A DNA stretch of 24,952 bases from a virus: IMG/VR virus record IMGVR_UViG_3300032117_000146, positions 1 to 24,952 of that record; one strand, written 5' to 3'. The stretch's first letter is position 1. Each line of letters begins with the position of its first letter. Under the pieces are notes generated by a model that ran no database searches, had not been told where the DNA came from, and was given only the letters and a program-made list of their open reading frames with translations. The translations under genes and the position numbers were made by a program. This document shows, in pieces, positions 7,963 through 12,820 of the stretch.

Positions 7963-8184
7963 TTAGGCGATGTTTTGCCATTTAGTGCCATCGGAATAGA
8001 ATATTGCGCCAATTCCAGTAGCGTTTGTGGTGATTCCAAGTGATCCGGCTGCTGCGCCTGCTGGAACTGAAGTCGAGTTCGCAGTAATTGCAGTAGTCAG
8101 AGCATAGAATCGCGCTCCACTTTCAAATTTAATAAAGTTGACGATTGGTTCGTCATTTTCTACACCAGCAAAATAATTAGGCAT
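7963..8184 (-). CDS. Hypothetical 73-residue protein, last gene of an insulated mini-operon
   Basis: Starts MPNYFAGVENDEPIVNF. The middle is rich in A, T, S and G (A-I-T-A-N-S-T-S-V-P-A-G-A-A-A-G), and the end has G-I-G-A-I-F-Y-S-D-G-T-K-W-Q, a short beta-hairpin-like pattern found in many phage structural or surface-exposed domains. The ATG at 8184 has a good AAGGAAA site, and a terminator follows directly. The insulated transcription unit with strong signals suggests a product needed in quantity, possibly a small virion or decoration protein. That role is inference; I do not recognise a named family. Confidence 0.7.
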   Translation of the reverse strand: MPNYFAGVENDEPIVNFIKFESGARFYALTTAITANSTSVPAGAAAGSLGITTNATGIGAIFYSDGTKWQNIA

Positions 8185-8186
8185 GA

Positions 8187-8411
8187 TTATTTCCTTTTAG
8201 TTACTTTGGCCAAGACAGAGATCTGCGCTTTTGCTTCTCTCTGTGCTGCAGCCATTCTTGATCTATTAGCTTCGATCTCTTTAGCCCGTTGAAGGGTGCG
8301 AAGATCATCTTGCGCTCGCCACTTCTTTTCTTCGGCATCCATGCGAGGCGCAGCAATGATTACTTCTGCTTTACTTGGGGATTTACGATCTTTAGTGGTG
8401 AGCGTAGCCAT
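8187..8411 (-). CDS. Hypothetical 74-residue helical basic protein
   Basis: The ATG at 8411 shares its A with the preceding stop (TAATG). After a short disordered start there is D-D-L-R-T-L-Q-R-A-K-E-I-E-A-N-R-S-R-M-A-A-A, then a basic C-terminus ending T-K-R-K. The D-L-R-T-L-x-R-A-x-E-I pattern recurs in small uncharacterised phage proteins near head genes. It is expected to be mostly helical, without membrane segments or cysteines. It is the second gene of the promoter-to-terminator unit 8.75-7.93 kb. Function unknown. Confidence 0.7.
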   Translation of the reverse strand: MATLTTKDRKSPSKAEVIIAAPRMDAEEKKWRAQDDLRTLQRAKEIEANRSRMAAAQREAKAQISVLAKVTKRK

Positions 8412-8665
8412 TATTTGACGTTGGTTTCTTTGATCATTGGGACACCGTTCGTCAAGTTAGGCTCTTTAACAGGGCCTTCAGGTGGAACGATGTATGGCTC
8501 ATTACCAACTCGGCATTGCTGAGCATAGTCAGCAGCGCGTTGTAGGTGTCCAGGATCTTTAATTCCTGATTTGCCTGTTTTTTCTTTTTCAGCCTTGGAT
8601 TCATAGGACATTTTGCCCTTTTCGCCCATGCCACGCTCTTTAGTGCGCATTTCTTCTTTGCTCAT
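8411..8665 (-). CDS. Hypothetical 84-residue charged protein, first gene of the mini-operon
   Basis: I place the start at the ATG at 8665, because a GGAG site lies six bases upstream; an in-frame ATG at 8677 has no ribosome site. The N-terminal half is extremely charged and lysine-rich (K-E-E-M-R-T-K-E-R-G-M-G-E-K-G-K). The middle contains D-P-G-H-L-Q-R-A-A-D-Y-A-Q-Q-C and the end is proline-rich. No known domain is recognised. It would be translated from the leader of the promoter at 8726-8754, with about 50 bases of untranslated RNA that includes a small hairpin and the palindrome at 8688-8699. Confidence 0.7.
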   Translation of the reverse strand: MSKEEMRTKERGMGEKGKMSYESKAEKEKTGKSGIKDPGHLQRAADYAQQCRVGNEPYIVPPEGPVKEPNLTNGVPMIKETNVK

Positions 8666-8687
8666 GTTTAACTCCATAAATAGGTGA

Positions 8688-8699
8688 ATTTAGCTAAAT
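8688..8699. repeat. 12-bp palindrome ATTTAGCTAAAT, copy 1 (possible operator)
   Basis: A perfect palindrome about 20-30 bases downstream of the expected transcription start of the 8726-8754 promoter. The same 13 bases, AATTTAGCTAAAT, recur at 12437-12449 inside the Cro-like gene. The location just past a promoter would suit a repressor site; this is inference. Confidence 0.4.
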
Positions 8700-8725
8700 C
8701 CCACCCATTAGGGGTGATTAGCCCA

Positions 8726-8754
8726 ACTATAAATCAAATCAAGGCATTTTTCAA
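8726..8754 (-). promoter_or_regulatory. Sigma-70-like promoter at the end of ninG
   Basis: Minus strand: TTGAAA (8749-8754), a 17-base spacer, TATAGT (8726-8731). Both boxes match consensus at five of six positions. The -35 box lies within the last codons of NinG. The start would fall near 8719, giving a leader with a CACCC-CTAAT-GGGTG hairpin (8701-8715). It would drive the three genes 8665 to 7963, which end in a terminator. Confidence 0.65.
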
Positions 8755-9321
8755 AAGATTTTTTTTCTTCTCTTTGTAGATCCGAATAATCTCTTTTAGA
8801 TCATCAATGGTGTATTTTTTTATCGAATTATCGGACTCCAAAGCCTCGACACGCTCGATGCCAATTCGTTTGATCAATCCAATACGATAGTCAACTGCTC
8901 GCCCAGCTCCCCATCGATTGCATTGCTTGCGCTGGCCATGAGCGTTATCTTCATGGAATCGAAGATGAGGGGCAGATCCAACCGACCGGTAATGGCCACA
9001 ATCAAACGCGCCCCCAACTTCATAAAATCCTAAATCCAATCCGCAACAAATACAGGGTTTACCCTTATCTCTTTCACGAATGTAAGCATTAAACGCGACT
9101 TGGGCTTCACGCTTCCAATCTGACAGGGTTTTGTAGGCTTGTAGGCGCTTTTTGGTTTCAGCACGATCAATCCGTTGCTCTTTGGCTTTTTGCTTTGCTA
9201 TGGCCTGTTTTGCCAACTCTAAGGAGCATTCCACACCGCAAACTGATTGACCAAGGCGCTCTTGCATAAATCTTTCTTTGCAAAATTTGCAGTTTCGCTC
9301 TTTTAGCCTTAGTTTAATCAT
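8734..9321 (-). CDS. ninG: NinG recombination-associated protein
   Basis: A 195-residue protein from the ATG at 9321, whose first codons overlap the NinB stop (ATGATTAA). An upstream ATG at 9360 would lie deep in ninB and is not favoured. The N-terminus has C-K-F-C and V-C-G-V-E-C, a zinc-finger set. The centre has the NinG hallmark A-F-N-A-Y-I-R-E-R-D then P-C-I-C-C-G, followed by D-C-G-H-Y-R-S-V-G and H-G-Q-R-K-Q-C-N-R, an HNH-like nuclease signature. In lambda, NinG (Rap) is a structure-specific endonuclease that acts on recombination branches. Here it follows NinB, as in lambdoid nin regions. The C-terminus is lysine-rich. Confidence 0.92.
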   Translation of the reverse strand: MIKLRLKERNCKFCKERFMQERLGQSVCGVECSLELAKQAIAKQKAKEQRIDRAETKKRLQAYKTLSDWKREAQVAFNAYIRERDKGKPCICCGLDLGFYEVGGAFDCGHYRSVGSAPHLRFHEDNAHGQRKQCNRWGAGRAVDYRIGLIKRIGIERVEALESDNSIKKYTIDDLKEIIRIYKEKKKNLLKNALI

Positions 9322-9703
9322 ATGCAATATCCGAAAATTTAACACCGCGCTCAGCACCAAAAGCCATCATAAGCTCAATAAGCTCGGCCATTTCTGATTT
9401 TGTCATTTTGCTGGTGCGCTGCCCACAAACTACAAAACCGCCATCAATGCCAGGCACTACCTTTTGACTTTTAAGCGATGCAGAAAAGACATCCTTCCAT
9501 TCATCGGATGTAAGTTTATTGCCGTACCAATTGACTTGATCGCTGACCTCGGCAAGCATTGCCCACATTTTTGCATTTTGCTCCAAAGATCGAGTTTTCT
9601 TTTTAATCTCGCAAATCATGTCCTCAGATGCCATTTTTATTGCTTGCATGGCATTTTGTTTGACTTGTGGATTAATCAAAAAAAAGGTTTGCTTATCGCT
9701 CAT
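9314..9703 (-). CDS. ninB: NinB (Orf-type recombination mediator)
   Basis: A 129-residue protein with the NinB pattern: S-L-E-Q-N-A-K-M-W-A-M-L-A-E-V-S near residue 40, then W-Y-G-N-K-L-T-S-D-E-W-K-D-V-F, G-G-F-V-V-C-G-Q-R-T-S-K-M, and a C-terminal A-E-L-I-E-L-M-M-A-F-G-A-E-R-G-V. In lambda, this protein (Orf) binds SSB and DNA and helps load recombinase. The start overlaps the previous gene's stop as ATGA and it overlaps NinG by eight bases. It fits the ERF, Gp157 and SSB-tail genes on the other strand as part of the phage recombination set. Confidence 0.92.
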   Translation of the reverse strand: MSDKQTFFLINPQVKQNAMQAIKMASEDMICEIKKKTRSLEQNAKMWAMLAEVSDQVNWYGNKLTSDEWKDVFSASLKSQKVVPGIDGGFVVCGQRTSKMTKSEMAELIELMMAFGAERGVKFSDIAYD

Positions 9704-9849
9704 ACGATGTCGGAAGTCTGAGAAATACCTTTTGCACGAAGGATTTTGCGTACTTTTCGATAAACACGCTTCAAAATGTCAGCGACTGCTTGATGGCTTA
9801 TTCCTTCAGCTTCGGCAATTTCACGCAATGTCATTGGTTCTTTTGTCAT
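9700..9849 (-). CDS. Micro-protein resembling sigma-70 region 4 alone (second of a tandem pair)
   Basis: A 49-residue protein. T-L-R-E-I-A-E-A-E-G-I-S-H-Q-A-V-A-D-I then L-K-R-V-Y-R-K-V-R lines up without gaps against the E. coli sigma-70 region 4.2 segment T-L-E-E-V-G-K-Q-F-D-V-T-R-E-R-I-R-Q-I followed by E-A-K-A-L-R-K-L-R. That region holds the helix-turn-helix that reads the -35 element. No other sigma region is present. Both ends overlap neighbours as ATGA (with the 52-residue gene and with ninB). Likely roles are a transcription regulator or a DNA-binding cofactor; replacement of the E after I by L is a departure from true sigma factors. By-eye comparison only. Confidence 0.75.
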   Translation of the reverse strand: MTKEPMTLREIAEAEGISHQAVADILKRVYRKVRKILRAKGISQTSDIV

Positions 9850-10004
9850 AGTAAATCCTGTAATTCAATTCCACGATTTTTAAGTTCTTGCTTAAATTTT
9901 TCAATTGCTTGCTTTTCAATAGTAGCTACAGTCTTGTAATTCATAAAAGTTTTTTCTGCCACTTGAACTTGAGTCATTTCATATTGATCTTGTAATTGCC
10001 TCAT
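9846..10004 (-). CDS. Micro-protein resembling sigma-70 region 4 alone (first of a tandem pair)
   Basis: A 52-residue protein. After a short N-terminal helix, T-Q-V-Q-V-A-E-K-T-F-M-N-Y-K-T-V-A-T-I followed by E-K-Q-A-I-E-K-F-K aligns without gaps to sigma-70 region 4.2 and retains the I-E pair and the A-x-x-K pattern of the recognition helix. It is linked by ATGA overlaps to the gene before it and to the second sigma-4-like gene after it. Two such genes in a row immediately before ninB suggest a regulatory pair, perhaps controlling the late promoters at 8726 and 1672. The DNA-binding call is by motif; the regulatory role is inference. Confidence 0.75.
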   Translation of the reverse strand: MRQLQDQYEMTQVQVAEKTFMNYKTVATIEKQAIEKFKQELKNRGIELQDLL

Positions 10005-10183
10005 TTCTCATTAGCCTTTCTTAGTAAAGCCTTAAATGGAATATGCCCTGCAAATATTTTTGATGGACATTCTTTGTGAAGTGCAAGCCATATTTCAAAT
10101 GTCTGTCTTGATGATATTTTGTTTTCATCGTAAAAATCGATGCTAAATTCCGCACCGCATCGGCATTTTGAAGTTATATTCAT
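10001..10183 (-). CDS. Hypothetical 60-residue protein with cysteines
   Basis: It begins MNITSKCRCGAEFSIDF and later has L-H-K-E-C-P. C-R-C-G plus H-x-x-C could coordinate a metal as a small zinc knuckle, similar to short phage zinc-ribbon proteins, although the set is atypical. The stop overlaps the next gene as ATGA, so it belongs to the same translational chain as the sigma-4-like pair. No ribosome site is evident before the ATG at 10183. Family not recognised. Confidence 0.6.
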   Translation of the reverse strand: MNITSKCRCGAEFSIDFYDENKISSRQTFEIWLALHKECPSKIFAGHIPFKALLRKANEK

Positions 10184-10195
10184 TTTTTATTTTTG

Positions 10196-10300
10196 TTAAT
10201 CAAACGGATTTAAATAATCAACACAGTCTAAACAAGACCAAAAAACATATATCACACCAATAATTGACAAAAAAACCAAAAAATAAAATAAATAAGTCAT
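10196..10300 (-). CDS. Small single-span membrane peptide (34 residues)
   Basis: Starts at the ATG at 10300, preceded by GAGG nine bases upstream; longer in-frame starts overlap the previous gene extensively. Residues 3-21 are an unbroken hydrophobic stretch (L-F-Y-F-L-V-F-L-S-I-I-G-V-I-Y-V-F-W), then C-L-D-C and an acidic end. A one-pass inner-membrane peptide is likely. Its coding sequence is very AT-rich. Tiny membrane peptides of unknown role are common in phage early regions; no specific function can be given. Confidence 0.5.
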   Translation of the reverse strand: MTYLFYFLVFLSIIGVIYVFWSCLDCVDYLNPFD

Positions 10301-10304
10301 TTTT

Positions 10305-10685
10305 TTATTCCTCATCTTTGAGCAAAAACTTTGCAATTCGATTGCATATCCATGAATCATCGCCATAGCAATACTCTCTGCAAGGACAGGGTTGAAATTC
10401 TTCATTTTCCAAATTACAAGGTTCTGTCATGGTTTTTTCAATATAAAGCCCTGACTTGACCGCTAAGTCTTGCAGCTCTCCACCGTCCCAATCACTAACG
10501 CATTCATCTCCATGAACCAATATTGGTTTTACAAATTTCTTTAGTTTTTGATTTTCTTCTTCCAACCTTGCAATTCTTTCTATTGCTTGTTGGACGGTTT
10601 TATAAAACTGGTGTCGAGACAATTTATCATTCATAGCCATTTCATATGGCATATTTAAAATTCCATAAAACATAACATCACTCAT
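10305..10685 (-). CDS. Hypothetical 126-residue phage protein
   Basis: I chose the ATG at 10685, because the AAGGGG site lies six bases upstream; the ATG at 10691 would abut that site. The start M-S-D-V-M-F-Y-G-I-L-N-M-P-Y-E-M-A-M followed by K-L-S-R-H-Q-F-Y is a pattern I have seen in uncharacterised small phage proteins of the early region. Residues about 30-50 form a coiled coil (I-A-R-L-E-E-E-N-Q-K-L-K-K). The C-terminal part has E-P-C-N-L and C-P-C-R-E-Y-C, a possible metal cluster. It overlaps the preceding gene at its start. Function unknown. Confidence 0.75.
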   Translation of the reverse strand: MSDVMFYGILNMPYEMAMNDKLSRHQFYKTVQQAIERIARLEEENQKLKKFVKPILVHGDECVSDWDGGELQDLAVKSGLYIEKTMTEPCNLENEEFQPCPCREYCYGDDSWICNRIAKFLLKDEE

Positions 10686-10878
10686 TCCCATCCCCTTTCA
10701 TAAAAGCTAATATTTGATCCCGACTCGGTGCATTCTTGAACCTTGCTATTGATGCAAGCATGATCTCTTGTTTTTTCCGGCTTGGCCTCGCGCTTTTTAC
10801 TAATCTCACACAACAAATAAGGCATGACATATTGAAAATTCCCGATGAACCAAGACATCGTGACGATTCGCATTGCAT
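10678..10878 (-). CDS. Hypothetical small protein, frame uncertain (option A)
   Basis: The competing frame to 10682-10873. It starts at 10878 as a TAATG junction with the DUF6378-like gene and ends inside the next gene's first codons. The first half is unusually rich in S and C (looks like an out-of-frame reading). The second half, I-M-L-A-S-I-A-R-F-K-N-A-P-S-R-D-Q-I-L-A-F-M-K-G, looks like a real helical protein. A short version starting at the internal M before L-A-S-I is possible. Mutually exclusive with option B unless a frameshift joins them. Confidence 0.35.
   Translation of the reverse strand: MQCESSRCLGSSGIFNMSCLICCVRLVKSARPSRKKQEIMLASIARFKNAPSRDQILAFMKGDGNE
10682..10873 (-). CDS. 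Hypothetical small protein, frame uncertain (option B)
   Basis: Two overlapping frames compete in 10678-10878. This one gives 63 residues from the ATG at 10873 and ends with an ATGA overlap into the next gene, a junction used often in this phage. It reads as W-F-I-G-N-F-Q-Y-V-M-P-Y-L-L-C-E-I-S-K-K with a charged second half. An internal ATG at 10858 could also serve. The alternative frame starts with a TAATG overlap at 10878. I cannot decide by composition; both show purine-rich first codon positions. Only one, or a frameshifted hybrid, is likely real. Confidence 0.4.
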   Translation of the reverse strand: MRIVTMSWFIGNFQYVMPYLLCEISKKREAKPEKTRDHACINSKVQECTESGSNISFYERGWE

Positions 10879-11138
10879 TAATCTTCTTTCAATCGATTAG
10901 CAACCAAAGTGGCATATCCAGCAATATCATGCCAATGATCGTGAATATCAGGATTTCCATTAAGGATTCGCGCAACTTTGTGCATGATCATCTCGAGCGC
11001 TTCTTTTTGATCTAATTGAAGATGCAACCAATTACTGTTTTGTTTTAATTGAAATTTTAAGTTTTGTGAAATATTTGCATGATTGACAAATTCTCCATGA
11101 GTTTTTTGACGCTCATTTAATGTTTTATTGATATCCAT
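10878..11138 (-). CDS. DUF6378-like phage protein
   Basis: An 86-residue protein with R-Q-K-T-H-G-E-F near the start and the C-terminal signature Q-K-E-A-L-E-M-I-M-H-K-V-A-R-I-L-N-G-N-P then D-H-W-H-D-I-A-G-Y-A-T-L-V-A. This E-A-L-x-M-I-x-x-K-x-A-R-I, D-H-W-x-D-I-A-G-Y pattern is the one I know from DUF6378 phage proteins, all-helical and distantly reminiscent of MazG-type nucleotide hydrolases. The ATG at 11138 has an AGGA site seven bases upstream. Enzymatic role unproven. Confidence 0.8.
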   Translation of the reverse strand: MDINKTLNERQKTHGEFVNHANISQNLKFQLKQNSNWLHLQLDQKEALEMIMHKVARILNGNPDIHDHWHDIAGYATLVANRLKED

Positions 11139-11153
11139 GATTTGTCCTGATTT

Positions 11154-11306
11154 TTAAAATAATGCATCTTCAAATTGAAATACTGGTTTATTGATCTTTT
11201 TTGCAACAATTTTCCATTCAGGCCTAAGTGAAACCAAATAACGCGCTTCAGTTTTGCTTTTTACCTGACGAATCATGCCCAGCTCATCATAAATGTAATA
11301 AATCAT
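11154..11306 (-). CDS. Hypothetical 50-residue protein
   Basis: Starts at the ATG at 11306, overlapping the P-like gene's stop as ATGA. It reads MIYYIYDELGMIRQV, then K-T-E-A-R-Y-L-V-S-L-R-P-E-W-K and ends E-D-A-L-F. It looks like a compact alpha/beta micro-protein (strand, helix, strand); the phrase E-A-R-x-L-V-x-x-R-P-x-W recurs in tiny phage proteins. The coding frame is uninterrupted and joined by a coupling junction, which supports it. No function is known to me. Confidence 0.65.
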   Translation of the reverse strand: MIYYIYDELGMIRQVKSKTEARYLVSLRPEWKIVAKKINKPVFQFEDALF

Positions 11307-11695
11307 CGGCCAAATCCCCTGGTGAATTCTTTTAATTTTGCAAGAGCTTCTTCTTTTGCTTTTATTCCTGCTTGAATCTCTGCCTGTGTTTTTTGTTGAG
11401 TCAATGTTCTTTCAGGTTTAACTGGAATACGTCCGGCTTGCCTGCATAGATCTCTAAACGCAATAGCCGAAGGCACAAACGATTTATCCATCGATTTAAG
11501 GGCAAAGTCCAAAGTAGGTTTGTAAGTCGCGTAAACCCCCAGCATTTCCTTCCAGGTTGCCCTTACAAGACTTAAATCAACTCCATCCCAATGTCTTGTA
11601 AAAGCCCCGCCATAAATTGCGCCCATTTTGCCAAAAATGTAATCAAGGCCATTGTCGGCAGTTGTGAAATCACTCTCCAAGTAATCCAACATCAT
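11303..11695 (-). CDS. Replication protein P-like (putative helicase loader)
   Basis: From the ATG at 11695, just after a strong GGAGGAGGAA site; an ATG three bases on could also be used, and a TTG at 11707 is less likely. About 130 residues, with G-K-M-G-A-I-Y-G-G-A-F-T-R-H-W-D, A-T-W-K-E-M-L and F-V-P-S-A-I-A-F-R-D-L-C-R-Q-A-G. This resembles phage replication P-type proteins, where the segment L-P-S-P-x-x-F-x-x-W-C occurs near the end and the protein loads host DnaB helicase. It lies directly after the DUF1376 initiator, the same order as lambda O-P. Its first 26 bases overlap that gene. The P assignment is by position and weak pattern. Confidence 0.55.
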   Translation of the reverse strand: MMLDYLESDFTTADNGLDYIFGKMGAIYGGAFTRHWDGVDLSLVRATWKEMLGVYATYKPTLDFALKSMDKSFVPSAIAFRDLCRQAGRIPVKPERTLTQQKTQAEIQAGIKAKEEALAKLKEFTRGFGR

Positions 11696-12368
11696 TTCCT
11701 CCTCCAATTAAACCTCTGGTCAAGCCTTTCAAAACTGTTGAATTACGATTTTCTGCTGGTACTGTTACTTTTACCCATTCAGCTTTAAATCCTCTCCAAC
11801 CCCTAGCAGCGCATTCAGCCAATGCTTGCTCCAAAGTCCATCCAGCTTTTTGAGCTTCTTTTGCAATTGATTTCAATACATTTTCAGAAATAACTGCGCG
11901 CGCTTTTTTTCTTTGAGCAACAAAATCATTCCAAATTTCAATTGATACCCCTTCAGGGGCTTGTATTGTTTTTATATGGTTCTTGGTTATTGGTTCTTGG
12001 TTATTGGTTACGTTCTGATCCGGTTCTGATTTCAGTTCTGATTTCAGAGCAGATTTCTTTTCTGATTTGATTCTGTTTGCGTTGCGAGCTGAGTCTGCTT
12101 TCACGCGATACTTGGCAATTTCATCATCACATCGCTTGGAAACCCATAAATCGTCAATTTTTTCAAAAAACATTTCCAAAATGTATTGCACGTCAGAGCT
12201 GAAATCAGACATTCCAATTCTTCTAGCAATAAAAGATGGCTCGCCTTTTAATGGGCATTCATCTAAGTAATATTGATCAATTAGCCTGCGATAAGCCAAA
12301 TCTTCCATAAAACTAAGATGCCTAGTATGAGCTGCATAATCCCCAATATGAAACGGGTAAAAGTTCAT
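11670..12368 (-). CDS. DUF1376 replication initiation protein (lambda O-like position)
   Basis: A 232-residue protein. Residues 1-85 form the DUF1376 domain, with M-N-F-Y-P-F-H-I-G-D-Y at the start, then H-L-S-F-M-E-D-L-A-Y-R-R-L-I-D-Q-Y-Y and the winged-helix-like segment to about residue 90. A low-complexity linker (about 97-135, repeats of K-S-E-x and N-N-Q-E-P-I-T) follows. The C-terminus has W-N-D-F-V-A-Q-R-K-K-A-R and G-W-R-G-F-K-A-E-W-V, typical of these proteins. It should bind the phage origin and recruit P. The linker DNA holds two sets of tandem repeats, so the origin may lie inside the gene as in lambda O. Start ATG at 12368 with AGAGGA; one base separates it from the Cro-like stop. 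Confidence 0.85.
   Translation of the reverse strand: MNFYPFHIGDYAAHTRHLSFMEDLAYRRLIDQYYLDECPLKGEPSFIARRIGMSDFSSDVQYILEMFFEKIDDLWVSKRCDDEIAKYRVKADSARNANRIKSEKKSALKSELKSEPDQNVTNNQEPITKNHIKTIQAPEGVSIEIWNDFVAQRKKARAVISENVLKSIAKEAQKAGWTLEQALAECAARGWRGFKAEWVKVTVPAENRNSTVLKGLTRGLIGGGNDVGLLGE
11977..12010. repeat. Tandem 14-bp repeat in the replication gene
   Basis: TGGTTCTTGGTTAT occurs perfectly twice (11977-11990 and 11991-12004), followed by a partial third copy. It encodes the N-Q-E-P-I-T-K-N linker on the minus strand. Similar linker repeats are found in DUF1376-type proteins, so the repeat may be only protein low complexity. Confidence 0.7.
12013..12071. repeat. Tandem 12-bp repeats (candidate origin iterons)
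   Basis: TTCTGATTTCAG occurs perfectly at 12024-12035 and 12036-12047, with imperfect copies at 12013, 12048 and 12060, so about five units in one phase. On the minus strand they encode K-S-E/A-L/K. The central position in an initiator gene is where lambda carries its origin iterons. Confidence 0.6.
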
Positions 12369-12369
12369 T

Positions 12370-12570
12370 TCAGTCCTCTTTGAATAGGTCTGGTCGCAAA
12401 ATTTCTTTAGTTAATCTGCCTTCCGAAAGTTCCCTTAATTTAGCTAAATGTTTAATTGGAATATGACCGCGATCTGCCCAGTTGTAGATTGCAGTTGCAC
12501 GAATGCCTAAAATTTTGGCAAGTCGCGTTAATGTGCCGAATTCGGCTTTTAAAAGCTCAAGTTGATGCAT
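12370..12570 (-). CDS. Cro/YdaS-like helix-turn-helix regulator
   Basis: A 66-residue DNA-binding protein, from the ATG at 12570, with a strong AAGGAGG site; the longer frame to 12600 lacks one. Helices 1-45 include F-G-T-L-T-R-L-A-K-I-L-G-I-R-A-T-A-I-Y-N-W, a classic helix-turn-helix where the second helix (A-T-A-I-Y-N-W) is followed by the G-H-I-P turn. The C-terminus, L-S-E-G-R-L-T-K-E-I-L-R-P-D-L-F, is the YdaS/Cro-type ending in lambdoid regulators. It is the first gene of the minus operon beside the divergent control region, where its operator probably lies (12681-12696). The 12-bp palindrome also lies within its coding sequence. Confidence 0.85.
   Translation of the reverse strand: MHQLELLKAEFGTLTRLAKILGIRATAIYNWADRGHIPIKHLAKLRELSEGRLTKEILRPDLFKED
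12437..12449. repeat. AATTTAGCTAAAT palindrome-containing repeat, copy 2
   Basis: Identical 13 bases to 8687-8699; contains the perfect 12-bp palindrome. This copy lies inside the Cro-like gene. It could be chance in AT-rich DNA or a binding site. Confidence 0.35.
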
Positions 12571-12588
12571 AAATCCTCCTTTTTCAAA

Positions 12589-12617
12589 ACTATACCACAA
12601 TAAAATGATATTTTAAG
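12589..12617 (-). promoter_or_regulatory. Promoter for the Cro-like gene (extended -10)
   Basis: Minus strand: TATAGT (12589-12594) with a preceding TGG (extended -10, TGn), a 17-base spacer and a weak -35 CTTAAA (12612-12617). The start would be near 12582, a short leader carrying the AAGGAGG site. It reads into cro, the replication genes and beyond. Confidence 0.6.
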
Positions 12618-12662
12618 AATATAAACTAGGGAAAGCACCTATAAAATAATTACATAAAAGTG

Positions 12663-12690
12663 TTGCTAAGTGGTTTTATTGGTGTATAGT
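12663..12690 (+). promoter_or_regulatory. Promoter for the plus-strand recombination operon
   Basis: TTGCTA (12663-12668), a 16-base spacer, TATAGT (12685-12690). The -10 lies inside an inverted repeat, so a repressor bound there would block RNA polymerase. It faces the ERF operon. The 137-base gap 12601-12737 holds this promoter, its mirror for Cro and the operator, and no gene. Confidence 0.6.
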
Positions 12691-12696
12691 AACACC
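12681..12696. promoter_or_regulatory. Candidate Cro operator, GGTGT-N6-ACACC
   Basis: A perfect inverted repeat with five-base arms (12681-12685, 12692-12696) overlapping the -10 of the plus promoter. A related half, GTGTTGCTA, lies nearby at 12660-12668, compared with GTGTTACTA in this operator's reverse strand. Size and spacing suit a small helix-turn-helix dimer. Confidence 0.55.
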
Positions 12697-12737
12697 CATG
12701 CAGTAAATTTTTTAAACAAGTGATGAAGGAGAAAGTG

Positions 12738-12818
12738 ATGAAAAAAGCAATTTTTGAATGGATCGGGGTAATCATTCTTGGAATCATCTTGGGCGCGATG
12801 TTCGCTTGGGGGTTTTAA
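12738..12818 (+). CDS. Tiny single-span membrane peptide (26 residues)
   Basis: Starts at the ATG at 12738 with an excellent AAGGAG site six bases upstream. The sequence is short, begins MKKAIFEWIGVIILGIILGA and ends with a W-G-F. Residues 5-25 are hydrophobic with a basic N-terminus, so a one-pass inner-membrane peptide is likely. It is the first product of the plus-strand operon. Early phage peptides of this type can alter host membranes or host proteins. Function not known. Confidence 0.6.
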   Translation: MKKAIFEWIGVIILGIILGAMFAWGF

Positions 12819-12820
12819 TT

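Noticed and set aside
8452-8634. 60-residue frame overlapping the 84-residue gene
   Set aside because: It is out of frame with the gene that has a promoter, a GGAG site and a TAATG junction; composition looks like a shadow.
9322-9360. Longer NinG start
   Set aside because: The extra 13 residues lie inside ninB and have no family-like sequence; the ATG at 9321 has a usual overlap junction.
10301-10405. Longer 69-residue form of the membrane peptide
   Set aside because: The extension lies within the preceding 126-residue gene in another frame; a GAGG site favours the short form.
12758-12820. Extended start of the 95-residue acidic protein
   Set aside because: These codons are the out-of-frame reading of the membrane peptide at 12738-12818.
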